Shown one piece after another: positions 45,001-57,700 of a DNA stretch of 64,000 nt; the first letter of the stretch is position 1, and each line of letters starts with the position of its first letter. This stretch comes from Amoebophrya sp. A120 (lineage: Eukaryota > Sar > Dinophyceae > Syndiniales > Amoebophryaceae). Location: positions 1,502,094-1,566,093 of the forward strand of contig CAJINV010000010.1 in assembly GCA_905178155.1 (NCBI GenBank). Reading direction: 5' to 3'. A model generated the notes under the pieces. It did not search any database. It had not been told where the DNA came from and saw nothing but the letters and a program-made list of their open reading frames with translations. The position numbers and the translations under genes are program-made.

Positions 45001-48000
45001 GCACGCTTCCTTTGGAGAGTAGGGCGAGGGCCACCACTTTTCCACTTGATACCCCAACTGGCACCCCCACGGTGGACTCGGTCCAGAATACCAAAATCAC
45101 TGCCGGGGTCTTCGGCATCGATATCATCGTCAACGGCCTCCAACCGGGCGCCGACTTTACAGAAAAGGGCCCACAGTTCGGCCACGGCAAGATGCCCCCT
45201 CCCGAAATCCGTGCAATTGAGGACAGGGACGAGAGGCTGCGAAAGACTGCGGAATGGAAGCAGGAGCAATGTTGGAGAGCATCAAGGGAAGGCGATCCGA
45301 GCAGAGTGTTGGCCCCGCCGTGTGTCTCTCGGGTGCTCCATATGGCGTTCTCAACTGTTCCATCCTCAACTGTTACATGGGTTTGTGATGCAAGAACTGC
45401 AACAGTAAATGTAAAAGTGAATGTGAAATAGGGGGCCTTGCGGTTCTTGCATGACAGATTTGGCAAAGATTCTCAGGCTCTTGGGCTCGTCGGAAATTTG
45501 TCATGCGAAGCAGCTTGATCGTGTCGATTCTGATTGCAATTCTGCGTGACAGAATGTAACAGTTGAGCACGCCATACTCCACGAAAACGCGCAGGGCTTC
45601 ATCAATGCCTGCATTCGGCAGAACTCCGAAAATGCGATGGTCTCCAGCATCAAGCAGGTACAACACGCAGTCTATGAGAGTGCACAACCCCGCCTCCCCC
45701 TCAGTGGCATGAACGGCAATACAAGCGTCCCCAAGACTGCCGGTCCTGCATGAAAAAATTGCATTGAAGCGCAGTGCGATTGATTTGGGCTGCCAGGAGG
45801 ACTTGTCGTCCAAACAGTGCCAAAAGGCACAGCCTGCATTTCTTTGAGGATATCTTGCATGACAAAATGTCAGTGCGGGTGCGAGCGGGGGGTTGTGCAC
45901 TTTCACAAGGTCGCAGTGGAATTCACAGCTGCCGAGCGGGCACTCTACGTCGCAACGGAGGCGCAGCTTTCAGCAAGAAACGGGATTGACGTTTCCGCCA
46001 GCCAACTCTCCGAACCTGTGCTCAACCGGTGCAGCCAATTGCTGCAGCGCTGCTCGCACTTCTCCGCAGGAACAAACGCCGCAAGCCCGGCTGAGGAGAT
46101 GAAGCGGCAGCACAAAACGACAAAAGCAGAGATCGCCGCGCAACTGGTAATTGCAAAAGCGGCTGTTGCGCAGCTAGAGCTGTTGCGCCGCGCGTGTGCA
46201 GGGGGACAGGTGGCAGGTCACGGCGGGAATGATAAAGCGGTGAATAGAGCAGGGGCTAGAGGGGCTCCGTCATCCTCCCTCTCGGCCGCACTAGTCGCGG
46301 CTCCTGTTCCTGGTCAGCTTGCCCGGGCAGTGAAAAGAACAACCAATAAAACAGCAACATCTTCAAAGTCATTCGCATCTTCCTTTTCGGTCCCAGCTAG
46401 TGGTAGCAATGTGGAGGTCTCTTTGATGAATATCAAATCCTCTTCCAAAGCAAAGGGCAAAGGAAAGCAAGCTGCGGCTGCGGAAGACAAAAGACAAAAT
46501 GCTGCAGAGAAACAACAAGATGAAGATCGTCCTGAAGACGATGAAGAGTTGAGTGAAGAAATATTAGTCCTCAGAATCGAACCAGCTGCCAAGAAGCGAA
46601 AGGGACAGGAGGGAAATGCCCTCCTTCCGGGCTCAAATACTGATGCAGGCAACTACAACAAGATGAAAAACAAAAGCACAAGTAGTACCGAAGGACAGAA
46701 CCATGATCAAGAAAACGAACCAACGCCACCCGGCGATCAAGCAATAAATCTCTTTGCTCGCCGCCCGATCACGAATGCAGCAGCAGCCTCTTCGCCCCTC
46801 GTTTCCTTCTTGACAACCCACTGCAGCTCCGTACAGGAAACCTTCGCCTCCTTCTTCGGACACACATCGGAGTGTTTGAAACTTGGCCAGGACCAGCTCT
46901 GGAAACTCCTCTACGAGCAGGTATGTGGCTACAAAGACGAGAAGCTCGCGTCGCTTGCCTTTCCGCCGGCGCTGGAAAGCGCAATGAACGCAGCGTACGG
47001 AGAGGATGCGGAGGTTTTCCAGACACGCAAAGAGTTTCTGGTTAAAACAAGCACGACTTCTGGCACAGCTGTTGTGGTGCAGCAAAATGTTGCGCAACTG
47101 CAACGACCAGCAGCACAACTACAGGATAAAGACGCGGCGAAGCAGCAGAACAAAAAAGTTCCTTCTTTGTTGGATTTAGCGACAGCTTCGGTCTCCAATG
47201 AACTACAGGAAGACATCAAACAGCAACCTTCGAATCGTGGAAACAAGAAGGCGGATCCAGCTACTACTCAAGCAAAAAATAACGGGAATAAAGCGGCGAA
47301 CATGAAGAAGATGAAGAAGGCTGTGGAAGAAGTTCCGAGTCCAGTGAGAGGCGGCGCAGGTGGGGCCTCTTCATCCCGAGCAGCAGAAATCGCTGATATT
47401 AAAAACACAACTACAAGCAAAACATCCAGTAAACAAGCGAAAAATGCCACACCGTTGCAATTGCTGACTAAGGAGCAGCTTTCTGTGTCTACCGAGATTG
47501 CCCAGGAGCTGAAGAACACCTTCGCAAAGATGCAGGACCACGCCCGATCCTACGATTTTCTTTCCACCGCGATGCATCTCTTCACTGCGCCAGACTCGGA
47601 AATTCGTTGTTCCGTTTGCAACACAGAAGTGAACCCGCTTCTCGCCGCCAAAATCCGCAGTAGTTTCGCCGTGGCGAAATGTGGGCATCTTTTCTGCAAA
47701 GCGTGCTTGAAGACGCGTGTGCAGAGTGAAAAAAAGTGCTGTCATCCAAACTGCCAGCAGCCGCTAGCCACACTGGAACCCCCGGATGTGTATTTCGGGC
47801 CAAAGAATGTGAACAGTGATGGCAGTGCGATAGTGGCCGCCGTTGCGGGAGATGATAACGAAGCTGGTGGTCGTGGTGAAGATTCGTCTCTCGCGTTCGG
47901 CGGTGGTAGTAGTTCGTCATCTTCCGAATCTTCATGTGATGAAGAGTTGGATGACCACGACGACAATAACAACCCTGCTCTTGCAAAAAAGCGGCGGCGC

Positions 48001-48594
48001 ATCGAGCCAGCAAACCAAAAACCATACCGCCAGCTCGCGAAGCTTCGCAAACCGGTGGAAAGCGCCTCGCTGAAGGCTGTGCCTGGTGCAGTCGTCATCG
48101 CCCCGGGAAGTTTTCACCACTTCGGGTCGAAAATCGAGGCGGTTTGCAAGGAACTGCGCCGGATCAAAGTGGAATTTCCGGGCGAGAAGGTGATTGTCTT
48201 CGTCCAATGGGCGGGGATCGAGAACAAGCTGGCGACGGCGTTCACAAAGTACAACTTCAACTACATGCAGCTCCATGGAGGCAGCTACAAGCAGAACAGA
48301 ATCATCAACAGCTTCAAAGAAGACGCATCTTCCGAATTCGGCGAGTCCCCGGAAATTCTGCTGCTGAGTTTGGAAACCCAAGCAAGCGGGACCGACTTAT
48401 CACGGGCAAGCCACGTCTTCTTGGTCCACCCGATGTTAGGGCGAACCACCGCAGAAGCGATGGCCTACGAACAGCAAGCGACAGGGCGGGTGATCCGCAT
48501 GGGGCAAAAGCGGACGGCGCACATCTACCGCTTCTACACGCGTGGCACCGTGGAGGAGAAACTGCACTTGAAGGCAAGGCAGGCACCTTGCTAG
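39040..48594 (+). CDS. SNF2-family ATPase with an inserted RING finger, copy 2
   Basis: Exons 39040-39544, 39724-40772, 40917-43943, 44167-44766, 45057-45340, 45582-45657 and 45910-48594 give about 2,741 residues in one frame. A Gln-rich N-terminus is followed by about four F-x-V-G-x-x-V-x-F modules (39505, 40215, 41165, 41760) and PNH-x-x-FP motifs. Lobe 1 has GGILADKVGFGKTATL (about 43525), LVPSHLIDQW, DEFH in IVYDEFHE (about 44685), and motif III SKWGLTGTP, which is split by an intron. The RING lies at about 47607-47760 (CSVC, CGHLFCKAC, CCHPNC), and lobe 2 carries FGSKIEAV, EKVIVFVQW, SGTDLSRASHVFLVHP and ATGRVIRMGQ. Copy 1 gives the same order with clean motif III. At least four introns are inverted-repeat elements absent from copy 1. 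The split between exons 3 and 4 is inferred from paralogue alignment. Confidence 0.82.
40773..40916 (+). mobile_element. Probable introner related to family A
   Basis: TGACATCAAATTGAAAT at the left faces GGTTTCATTTGATAG at the right. The downstream frame is closed by TAG immediately before 40917, so the exon must start there in phase 0. GT at 40771 would give the wrong phase, so the left edge is most likely at 40773. Confidence 0.6.
43944..44166 (+). mobile_element. Probable introner with TTATCC / GGATAA ends, family H
   Basis: The intron implied by aligning the two SNF2 copies (IDQW joined to ISKEIQKF) begins TTATCC and ends GGGATAA, a six-base terminal inverted repeat. It lacks GT-AG ends. 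Copy 1 has its own GT-AG intron about eight residues further on, at a different position. Confidence 0.6.
44767..45056 (+). mobile_element. Introner inside SNF2 helicase motif III
   Basis: TATCAAGTGGAA and TTCCACTTGATA are a perfect 12-bp TIR, followed inward by CAGTGG and CCACTT. It splits Gly-Leu from Thr-Gly-Thr-Pro. Copy 1 reads straight through this point (WGMTGTP). Boundaries are not GT-AG. It is related to family A through TATCAA. Confidence 0.85.
45341..45581 (+). mobile_element. Introner, family D, absent from the paralogue
   Basis: Ends are TATGGCGTTCTCAACTGTT and AACAGTTGAGCACGCCATA. CTCCA is duplicated (45336-45340 and 45577-45581). Removal gives SRVLHENAQGFINACIRQN, aligning without gaps to SSVLWYNCQNFVSECIRQN of copy 1, which has no intron there. 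Confidence 0.9.
45658..45909 (+). mobile_element. Intron containing a family G inverted-repeat element
   Basis: It reads as GT-AG with matching phase, at a position close to an ordinary intron of copy 1. Within it AGTGCACAACCCCGCCTCCC faces GGGGGGTTGTGCACTTTC. Either an introner landed in an existing intron or the element itself provides the boundaries; protein length cannot settle this. Confidence 0.65.
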
Positions 48595-49770
48595 TCGGTG
48601 CGTTCCAGCAGAGACGCATGCTCCGGAGCAGCACAATTAGAAACTCGCGCGATTATTTATGCATTTGTACTAGCTTGACCCACTAAAAATCATTCAAATT
48701 CTGTACTGAAGGAGACCTTCCAACGACGATCGCCCTTGTTCTGTTGATGTATTACGAAGAACTGCGATCAGCGGTAAGGGTCCACCCTGAACAAGATCCA
48801 CTACAACCAAGCTGGAAGAGTCATCTCGTTAGTCGTTACGCAACAAAATCCAGCTTCAGATTAGATAAACAATATATGACTGGGACTACATTCTGAGTTG
48901 TCAATCTAGTCCAAAGTGCTGAATGAAAAAGAACAGCTGTTATGGACAAATTGTCGCTGATTGCGACAAAGAGTTTTTCGGTCTCGTGCCCTTACTTGTT
49001 CTTCGTAGGCGGGATGGATGCTCGTAAGAAGAACGTGCTCTTGGAAAAAAACTGAATGGGGTCAATAAGATATCATGTTCTGACAGGGGAATGTGAGTCA
49101 GCGTTTTTGAGTCGACGACTCGGGATTGTAGTCGGTTTTTCGGCCTAGAACGAGAGTGGGAGGGTCGTCTTCAGTAGGAAAAATGCCTGGTCGTTTGAAA
49201 CAACATTGACACGCGTGTGGTAGATCGCTCCGTACCAGAAACTTCGAAAACTCTGCATCATCTAAAGTTCCTGTAGAAGAACAATTCTGCAATTCAAGCT
49301 ACGCAAGAAATGTGATGCCTGCATTAAAGACATAATCGCCACAAGTAGAAGCTACAAGCTGTTTGCTTTTCTTCTTTCGAAGAAAGCTAAGGGAGCGAAA
49401 GAGATTGGCTTCTACTCCAGCAAAATAAAAGCCAGTACGAGCGAAAACTTTGCTTTCCGTGCAAACTGTAGCTAGCTGCCGATCTGCATCTGGTGTCGGC
49501 GCACCACTGACAATCATTGAAATAGAAACTGAATCTTCTACTGCGGTAAGTACATTGTAGCACCACACAAAAGCTGCAGAAGCAAAGATGGGGCGTCGTG
49601 GTCCCAATGCGCGCTGCCGGAAGCGCGTGACAAGCGCTGCGCAGTGGTTGGCGTTACCCCTGACCTTCCCGGGGGAGGATCACTTGAGTATCTATATAAG
49701 TATCTTTTTCTGATGAAGATGGTTTTTGGAAGTGCATATTGTATATTGAAGAGATATTTTGAAGAGACAC
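48595..49770. other. Intergenic, no gene seen
   Basis: About 1.2 kb with no convincing ORF on either strand. The next gene starts at the ATG at 49771. Confidence 0.55.
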
Positions 49771-50805
49771 ATGGCAGGCCGCATGTTAAATAATGCTCCG
49801 TGTGCTAGTTTTTCTGCACCAAAGGAAATCCGCAGACGAAAAACAAAAAGAAACTACATAGGAAGAACGAAAATTAAAGGTTGGTGCGTCAATGCTTACG
49901 AAAATTTGCGCGGCTCGCAGAACATCCCACCCCCCGTGAATGAGGACGATGGCGCGGGTATCTCAGTGAGCGATGTCGTGCATGCGGATGGATCGGTACT
50001 GGGTATGCATTTTTTTTCACGAAATAATTCATGTAAGTACAACGAAGTTGGTTTGCGTTTCTTGTGTTGTGAATGAGATTCATTTTTTTTACATTTCTGC
50101 ATCTACAACACTCTTGGTTGATTGAAGATACGTTGCTCCGCTACAAGATAGAACGCTAAGACAAACAGACTTCCGTCTTGGAGAAGGACAAGGAATCGAT
50201 GGGGAAAACGGAGAGCGAAGAGGCGGCGAAAAGAAAGCAGGGAAGGGAGAAAGAAGAGGAACACCAAAAGCAAAAGCCGAGTCCGTCGCAGTCACGACAA
50301 CGAGCCGCGCTGGGAGCCGCGCTGCAGAGAAACCTGGCAGCAGCAGCGGAACAAAGGCAGACCGTACATGAGGAGCGGCTCCGAGCGAGCGGTGCTGCTA
50401 TGCTCAATTTTGGACGTACGTGTCAGTCCACCCCGTTTCGCCTGCGTGATCTCTACGTATGATTATCATGCTGATAATTTATTTGTATGCATTGTAACGC
50501 CAACGGTTTCCTATTCGTAAGTATGTCTTTTATGCCGGGCAACCCTCGTCTGCGGAGGTACCACGCCTCCACTATTTACTATAGGTTTCCCGTTGTAAAA
50601 ATAAAGGAAGAAGCCAGCAAATGTCAAGCAGCATAGTTTTCGGATGCGGAACTAGCACAGGCCGCCAGTGCTAGGCGTTGCAGGTTACGGGTACCAGCAC
50701 ACGCGGTCCTACTCTTCACAAGCATACTACATCTGGCCGCTGTGCGGATATTGGCAGAAATACCAGAGCAACAAGGAAACAACCAAGCCCAAGGCGGCCA
50801 CGTAG
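49771..50805 (+). CDS. Small basic protein of unknown function, three exons
   Basis: Exons 49771-50002, 50161-50415 and 50684-50805 give 202 residues; both introns are GT-AG and the phases match exactly (phase 1 at each). The N-terminal part is rich in Arg/Lys (KEIRRRKTKRNYIGRTK) and the middle is a charged helix rich in Glu, Lys and Gln followed by Ala/Arg (AALGAALQRNLAAAAEQR). The C-terminus is aromatic: YGYQHTRSYSSQAYYIWPL, then CGYWQKYQSNKE. I do not recognise it. There is no signal peptide or membrane segment. The composition and Tyr-rich end would suit a structural or microtubule-associated protein, but that is only an impression. Confidence comes from three exons joining cleanly, not from similarity. 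Confidence 0.6.
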
Positions 50806-51732
50806 CCTATCGCTATCAGCCAGCCCCACCCCGCTAGAAGAAGCCGCGCTCTCGAAACCGCAAAGCGCTGGCGAAAGAAAGCGCTACACACCAGCACGTG
50901 AGCCCGCGCAAATGAATCAAATCTCATTTGCAGCAACTAAGGAAATCAGAATGAACCTAAGCGTGTGACTCAGTATGATTTGATATGAAGCTACCAGCAC
51001 GAAGCCGAATTGCAATTTAGAAAATATTCAAAGTCTAGATGTGATGCTGCACGATGAAAATCAAAATGCAAATTCATGTAATCTCTCAGCGCGTAGAACT
51101 ACCGACAGAGAAAGTTAGTTGCTAGCACCTCGAGCAGTAGTTGTTCGGTTCATGACAAGAACCCCTGGCAGCGCTAGCGCACTCACGACCAATTTAGATT
51201 TTAGTGCCTCGATTTAGGTTTTCCACAATGTATAATGCAATTTGTTGAAGCTTGAGGACAAGCTCCAGCACCAGCAGCCCCACCGCCATCGGACGTGAGT
51301 AGAAATAAAAATAAAAACATCTTCGCACACGTTGCTGCTCGTGTGATGAATTGATTCCGCTTCTACAACATGAGGTCCACCTGCACTCGCATTCATGATC
51401 GTTCTGTCGCCTGTTTATTCTGTCTTCGCTATTCAGAAGAGGAGAGAGAGAATTCGACGGGCACAGGCGGAGAAATTTTCTTCCTCGTATTTCTGTCACT
51501 GTATTGGTTATTTATTTGTGCCCTCGCTATTTGTCGTGTTGCCCTGAAGTCGTCAACTCAATAATATCGACTATTGCCATTCCTTCCCTGCTGGTGCAGC
51601 TTCTTTGGTTTCACTTCGTAGAGTGTCATCTCTGTTCCATGTCGGTGATCAACATACGAAACATTTTCAAACCAGCACTGCTCGCAATAACGGAACAATA
51701 GCATCAAGAACAGAAGAAAATCCACGAACACA
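50806..51732. other. Intergenic, no gene seen
   Basis: Short ORFs only (for example one at 51370-51564 with a hydrophobic stretch but no splice context). Probably the leader region of the gene starting at 51733. Confidence 0.5.
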
Positions 51733-54700
51733 ATGAACTCCCATCCTCATCTCCCCACCACCTCTCCGATCTGGAGCCGGCACACGCGGGCCAGCTATTA
51801 AAGTGCACAACTCCCCCTCCCCCTCATTTGCCATGTAAGATCCGAAATCCAGCATCTGTACCTTGTGGCATTCTGTGCATGACAGATTCCGGAAGCCCAA
51901 AGAGTACTGCACTAGGAGCGGCATGAATTTGTTCATGCATAGGCCCCACGCGTGCTGGTGTTTGTGCTGCTGTTCATGCCATATTAATGAGGGGGAAGCG
52001 CAGTTGTGCACTCCCATACCAGCGCTTCGAAAACGCGAATCAATGAGATCGAGTCCGTCCTGTACCACCCGCCAGAGACGCGGGCCATCGATGCCGGCGT
52101 CATGTGGACGCATGGGTTGCGGGCAGGTACTATTTCTCGTAATTCAATTTCATAAAACATGGTCGGTTACGGCTTTCTGAAACGATTGTAGTTTTGGAGG
52201 ATACTTTAACTTTTTACATCATTTGTTTAGCACAACTCTTGGGTGTCGTACAGCAAGACGGGCGACCACTATAGGAAGAAGTAGGACATCTTCGTGAATA
52301 TTTGTGTATCTCCACCTCTGAAACTGAACAATCCACCTCAAAATATTAAACAGGCACTACCGCCCTGCCCGCATTCCCGCCCCAGCAACCGCCTTCAACG
52401 AAACCCGGACCTGGAGGGGGCACTACACAGCACAGTACTGGCAAGAATCACCTCACAGGAACAACGACGAAAGATTCCACCTCGAACCCACCCAACACGA
52501 CGTTCCTCAAAACCCTCGCGAGCTACTCCTTTCATCTACCGGTAAACCGCAGTCGCAGTAACCCGACCACCCCAAGAAATTTCAACCAATCGAGCATCCG
52601 GCTTTCCGTTCCGTACGAAAGGACGCCAAGTCTGTCGGAAATCGTGCGGCGTGGAGATCATGTATCCTGTGTAAAAGTATTGTACTCGTAAAAATGCATT
52701 ACAAATTAAAATTTCCTCAGCATGAGAAATAAAATCTGTAATGCGGATTTACGTCAAGAAAAACATTTGTAATACATGACTGCAATACGAGTACGATACT
52801 TTTGCAGTTCATATCATGCCACTGAGGACAAATTCAAGGCGACCAATAGTACGCCCAGAAGCAGCAGCAAGCCGAAATTCAACACGAGCTTTCACTTCGA
52901 CAACCGCGTCGGCGGGGCTGGTACTGGACCGTTTCCAGTTACTGGAAGATCAGTTACTGGGGGAACTACATCAGGGAACAAATCTTCAAAACTCGTCACT
53001 GGCAGCACAAATCTGTTCTGCAACCCACAAAACAATAGCGGAACATCAACCCGAGCGCCGTCGGTGGTGCTCGCGGAGCAAGCTTTCAAAAGGTACCAGG
53101 ACAACAACTATTTGAAAGTGCAAGGGCAGCAAGACCAGCATCCCGGACTGACATTTCAGGTGGACGAGCAACAATCTACAGCACTGAATAAAACCCCGAT
53201 GTCTGCGCGCGGCGCCAATCCCGCTCAGCCTCAGAGAAATAGCAATAAGCCTGACTCTGCCACCAAATCCCCGTCGACCTCTCGGAGCCCGCGGCGGAGG
53301 TCTTCGTCCGCTTTTCTTCGTTTCCCCGAGCCGCTGCAATCGCCGCAGAAAGTCGGAGGAGGAGGTACTAGTGCAGGAGAACAAGGGGCTACTATCAAAA
53401 CATCCTCTCTAGTCATGAAAAGTCCGCGCGCACCAGGCAGTGCTGGACACAAGGTCGTGGCCAAAGCTACCGCACCAGGAGTTGCGGCCCCTAGTACGTC
53501 GGGAGCCACCACCACACGAAGTCGCTCGCAGTCTGCGTCACCGAAGAGAAGTTCTGCAGCAGGCAAGGTAGCCGCACAGAAAGCCGCCCTCCGTGCGTCA
53601 TCGTCGTCGTCGAAGAAGCAAGCTCATTTGATGGAGCTGCACGAAGTTCCGCTGTCGACCAGAATTCCCACCGTTGAGGTCGAAACGGTTACTGTCTCCA
53701 CCTCCCAACAACCGCCAACGAGCGCAAGAGGATCTACTTCTCCCGGGATGAAAATGAGTCAGCAATTGCGCGCGCGGTCCCAGGACCTCCCACCTGCATC
53801 AGCTAACGTCACCAGGAAGCAAATGTTCCTCCAGCTCAACGCGAGCAGGATGGGAGTGCAGGCTCCAAGTATCAATCTCTTGCAGCCGACGAGGAGCTTT
53901 TTACGGAAGCGTGGAACGACGAGTTCGAATTCGCCGTCCTCGAAGGGCGCGACGGCGCACACACAGACGACTAAAAACACCTCCGAGGACCACCAAAACG
54001 CGACCAAGAACCTTGTTGGCGCTCCTTTTCAACCCCCTGCCCGGAACAATACAAGGACTGGAGCTAGTCATCCTTCGGCGTCTTTGCAGGAGCCTCCGAA
54101 CAAGAACTACTTGAAGGTGAAGATAGGTCAAGGTCTGCCGGATCATGCGAAGCAAACGTACCTCTTCGCACCAGAACCTGCGGGGACAACAAAAGTAGCT
54201 GCCTCTGGCAGGCAAAACACAAATAATCCCTCTCCGCGAAAGTCCTCTTCCACTACTCCTTCCGTGAAACTCCTTTCCGCGAAAAGTTTCTTCCTGAACC
54301 AAGCCAACGCCAGGACGGAGTCAGTGGTCGAAGTTGGGGTTGAGCGAGTTGGTGGAGATGCTGCTTGTGGTGCTGGTTCTACTGCTGCATCTCGCTCACC
54401 CTCTAGAAAAGGGAAGTATCCTTCTGCAGTAGACAACGCTTCGAGCAAAAGCAACTCTGCTTCTCCGAAGCGGTCCCGCTCCGGTCCGGTCCTCGTAAAC
54501 GAAGAAAACAACCCGCCTCAAGTGCCGCTTTCTGCCCGCGCAAACAGCATGCTGTCGACTTCAAGCAAAGGGAGTTCTGTTGGCACAAACAAAAACGGAG
54601 GCGGTAGATTCCTACAAACGACATTAAGAGCGACGACGACCGGCACAAGGACCACTACAACTTCCACCCGCGCGCAACAGGTAGAACGAAGACTGAAGAT

Positions 54701-57700
54701 CGCAGAGGAGTTACAGAACCGCAAGAAGGAGATGTCGGCGAGCAGGGTGAGGTTTCAGGACGTTCTGGACGAATTGGAGGAGGAGGAGCAGAATTTCAAA
54801 TTCGTCGCTGAAAACAATCAAGACCATCAGGATAGCAGCGCCTCTCCAACCAGGTTGACCTATCCGGACACGTCGCTCTTGAGCAAGACGAAGCTAGCCG
54901 GGCACAACTACTTGCCGGTGAAGAGGAAGAAGAAACGGAGCACCACTGGGTCAACATCTGCGGCGAAAAACAAAACAAATTCTTCTTTTGATTCCAGCAT
55001 GATGTCTAATGTTGGGTCGGTTTTTCATCAGAACGTGAAGCGTACTGCCGGCGGGAGCTGGAATGCGGATACAAGAATCCGGGATTCCGGGCTGTTCGAG
55101 GACCGACACTGGAATGATAAGAGGACAAGGGCGGCTTCGAGGGAAAGAGCTCGAGTTGGACAACCTGCGGGTGGCGGTGGTCCAGCGGGAGCCAGCAATG
55201 CGTTGATCGTCCGCCAACCGAAATCTGGAATAGCAGGTGGAACACATCTTCAACCCAACAGCAACAGTGGCCCAGTTGCGAACAAAACTACCCGGCCGCG
55301 CCCTACACGAACGGATGCGCGGGCGCAGCAACAGAAGCACGTGAATGGCGAAGCGGGACGAGAACACACAGAGTCAGAGGAAGACGCTGCTGCGCTTGCT
55401 GAGGACAACACTGACGAGGATAATTTCGACGCTCCTAAACAAGAACAGTCGCTTTCGGACCAGCAAGTCAACATTTCCTCGAATTTGACTTCCAACACGA
55501 ACTCCCGATCCCACATTACTCCAGCGGATTCGGTTATGGAGAATCTCTTTCTCAACAACCGCAGCTACGCCGAGAGGCTGTCGACGGAGCAAAGAATGTT
55601 TGAAAACATCATCACCGCGGAAGACCAACAGGCGGAAGAAGATTTGTTGCGGTATTTGCGGAGTGTCGTATGCATTGCAAAAGCATCGTACTAGTGTAAA
55701 TCGCAATACAAATTTTCTCAGAAGCAAAAATGAAGTTTGTAATGCTGATTTGGCTAAGAAACAAGAATTGTCGTGCGTGATTGCAATTAGTACGAGTGCG
55801 ATACTTTTGCAGAGCATATGTCGGGTCTTTGAACGATTTGGAACTGGAGGAAATTCCGGTGGAGACTGAGGAAGGTCCCAAAGGTGGTCGGCAGGGAAAG
55901 AACCACAGTAGTCGGATTTCCACAACGACCAGAGCCGCACCTGCGCCGCCGATGCTTTACTATCCAGAACAGCAATTATCCTTAACCAGCAAAGACAACC
56001 TTCTCTCTGTCGGGGCAGCAACGGAGTTGCTGGAGCCCGCGTTACCGTGGAAGTCCGAGGTAGTTTCGTCGAAGGGATCGGAATTGGTGCCGGAGTTTCC
56101 ATCAAGCAGTGGAGATCTTCACGATTTTTTGAAATACAGTGTCGTGAACCTGGTGAACCCTTCGCTAAATACTGAGGAGAACTCCTTCTCTGTCATGCTG
56201 GTGGACAAGGAAGCAAGTGTGAAATCGATTGTGAAAGAGGCTAGTGGAAGTGCTCGGGCGAGACAGTTAGTGCGGACGAAACCCGAGGCGATAGTCCCTG
56301 CTGCTGTGCCTTCGCGGGAAGATGAAACCGATGATCAGGCGGATCAAAAAAACGATGACAGCTACCACACCACCGAGGATATCCTCGCAATTGCGAAAAC
56401 CAGTCGACAGGGCAGTCCGGAAGAAGATCCTGAGGAGAAACAAAAACCAGAAAATTCCACTTACGGCAGCTCATACGTTCGCGCAGCTCCAGGAAACAAT
56501 TTTGACCAGTCTGATGTAGATGCTCTTGCAGCGGTGGACGATGGTGCAGTGCAGCAACAATTGTCCGGCAGCCACACTTATCAAATGTAAAAATGTCTGG
56601 GTATGGAAGACGCCCAGAAAAGCGCCGCAAGTGCATGCTTTTTATTTGCGTGAGATTTGCGCGAGATTTGCGCGAGATTTCCAAAAATATTACGAATCCT
56701 GCCAGATCCTTCGGGAAACTTTTTAAGGCGAGAACCGCCTCCGTGAGTATTTATTTTCAAGTATGTCAGCCAATAACTATACCAGAATATTAATAATATT
56801 GCCAAATCGGGCAGCTTTTTGAGGCGAGAACCCACTCCCTGAATATTTTCAAGTATATTCGCCAAGAAATATTCCAGAATATTCATAATATTGCCAAATC
56901 GGGCAACTTTTTGAAGCGAGAGCCCACTCCCTGAATATTTTCAAGTATGTTCGCCAATAAATGGCGCAGGATATTAATAATATTGCCAAATCGGGCAGCT
57001 TTTTGGGGCGGGAACCCACTCCCTGAATATTTTCAAGTATATTCGCCAATAAATATTCCAGAATATTAATAATATTGCCAAATCGGGCAGCTTTTTGAGG
57101 CGAGAACCGACTCCCTGAATGTTTTCAAGTATATTCGCCAATAAATATTCCAGAATATTAATAACGTTGCCAAATCGGGCAGCTTTTTGAGGCGAGAACC
57201 CACTCCCTGAATATTTTCAAGTATATTCGCGAACATGCCTCAAAATATTCACGGAGGGGGTTCTCGCCTCAAAAAGCTGCCCGACGGATTTGGCAATATT
57301 CCTATTATTTTTGAGCGGGGTAACAACTAGGGCAACTAACTCGGGATTGTAAGTGCGAAAGTTTTTCTATATAGCGACACCTCTGACCGGAGCCGACGAC
57401 TCCGGTTAGAGGTGCGCTTTGAAAACGTCCTAGCAACATATGCAATTCGTGCGGTTTTGTGCATAATTTTTGCGCTTTCGGTAAAAAACTCGCTTCATAG
57501 GAAAGCGTGTGAAATTGTTGGGCTTCATAAATGTTAGCTTCACGGCAAGCAATTTTCGCCATGACAAAGCAGGCACCGCCTGCGCTGCAAAGAAAGCGAA
57601 AACGTTGCCCCGCCGAGAATTTTCAAAAAAGGCCCCAAGACGACAAATAGCATGCACAAAAGCACAAAACTGCACAAGGAATTCCTGCTGTAACGAACCG

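Noticed and set aside
52231-52284. Open stretch HNSWVSYSKTGDHYRKK after an AG, looking like a terminal exon
   Set aside because: It would need a GC donor at 52123; the ordinary GT at 52127 joins in phase to 52354 and gives a frame that continues for 2,010 residues. It could be an alternative exon, but I prefer the longer model.
56690-57305. Regular direct repeats reminiscent of a CRISPR array
   Set aside because: The units are contiguous 92-bp satellite copies with no variable spacers, and they lie inside a eukaryotic intron.
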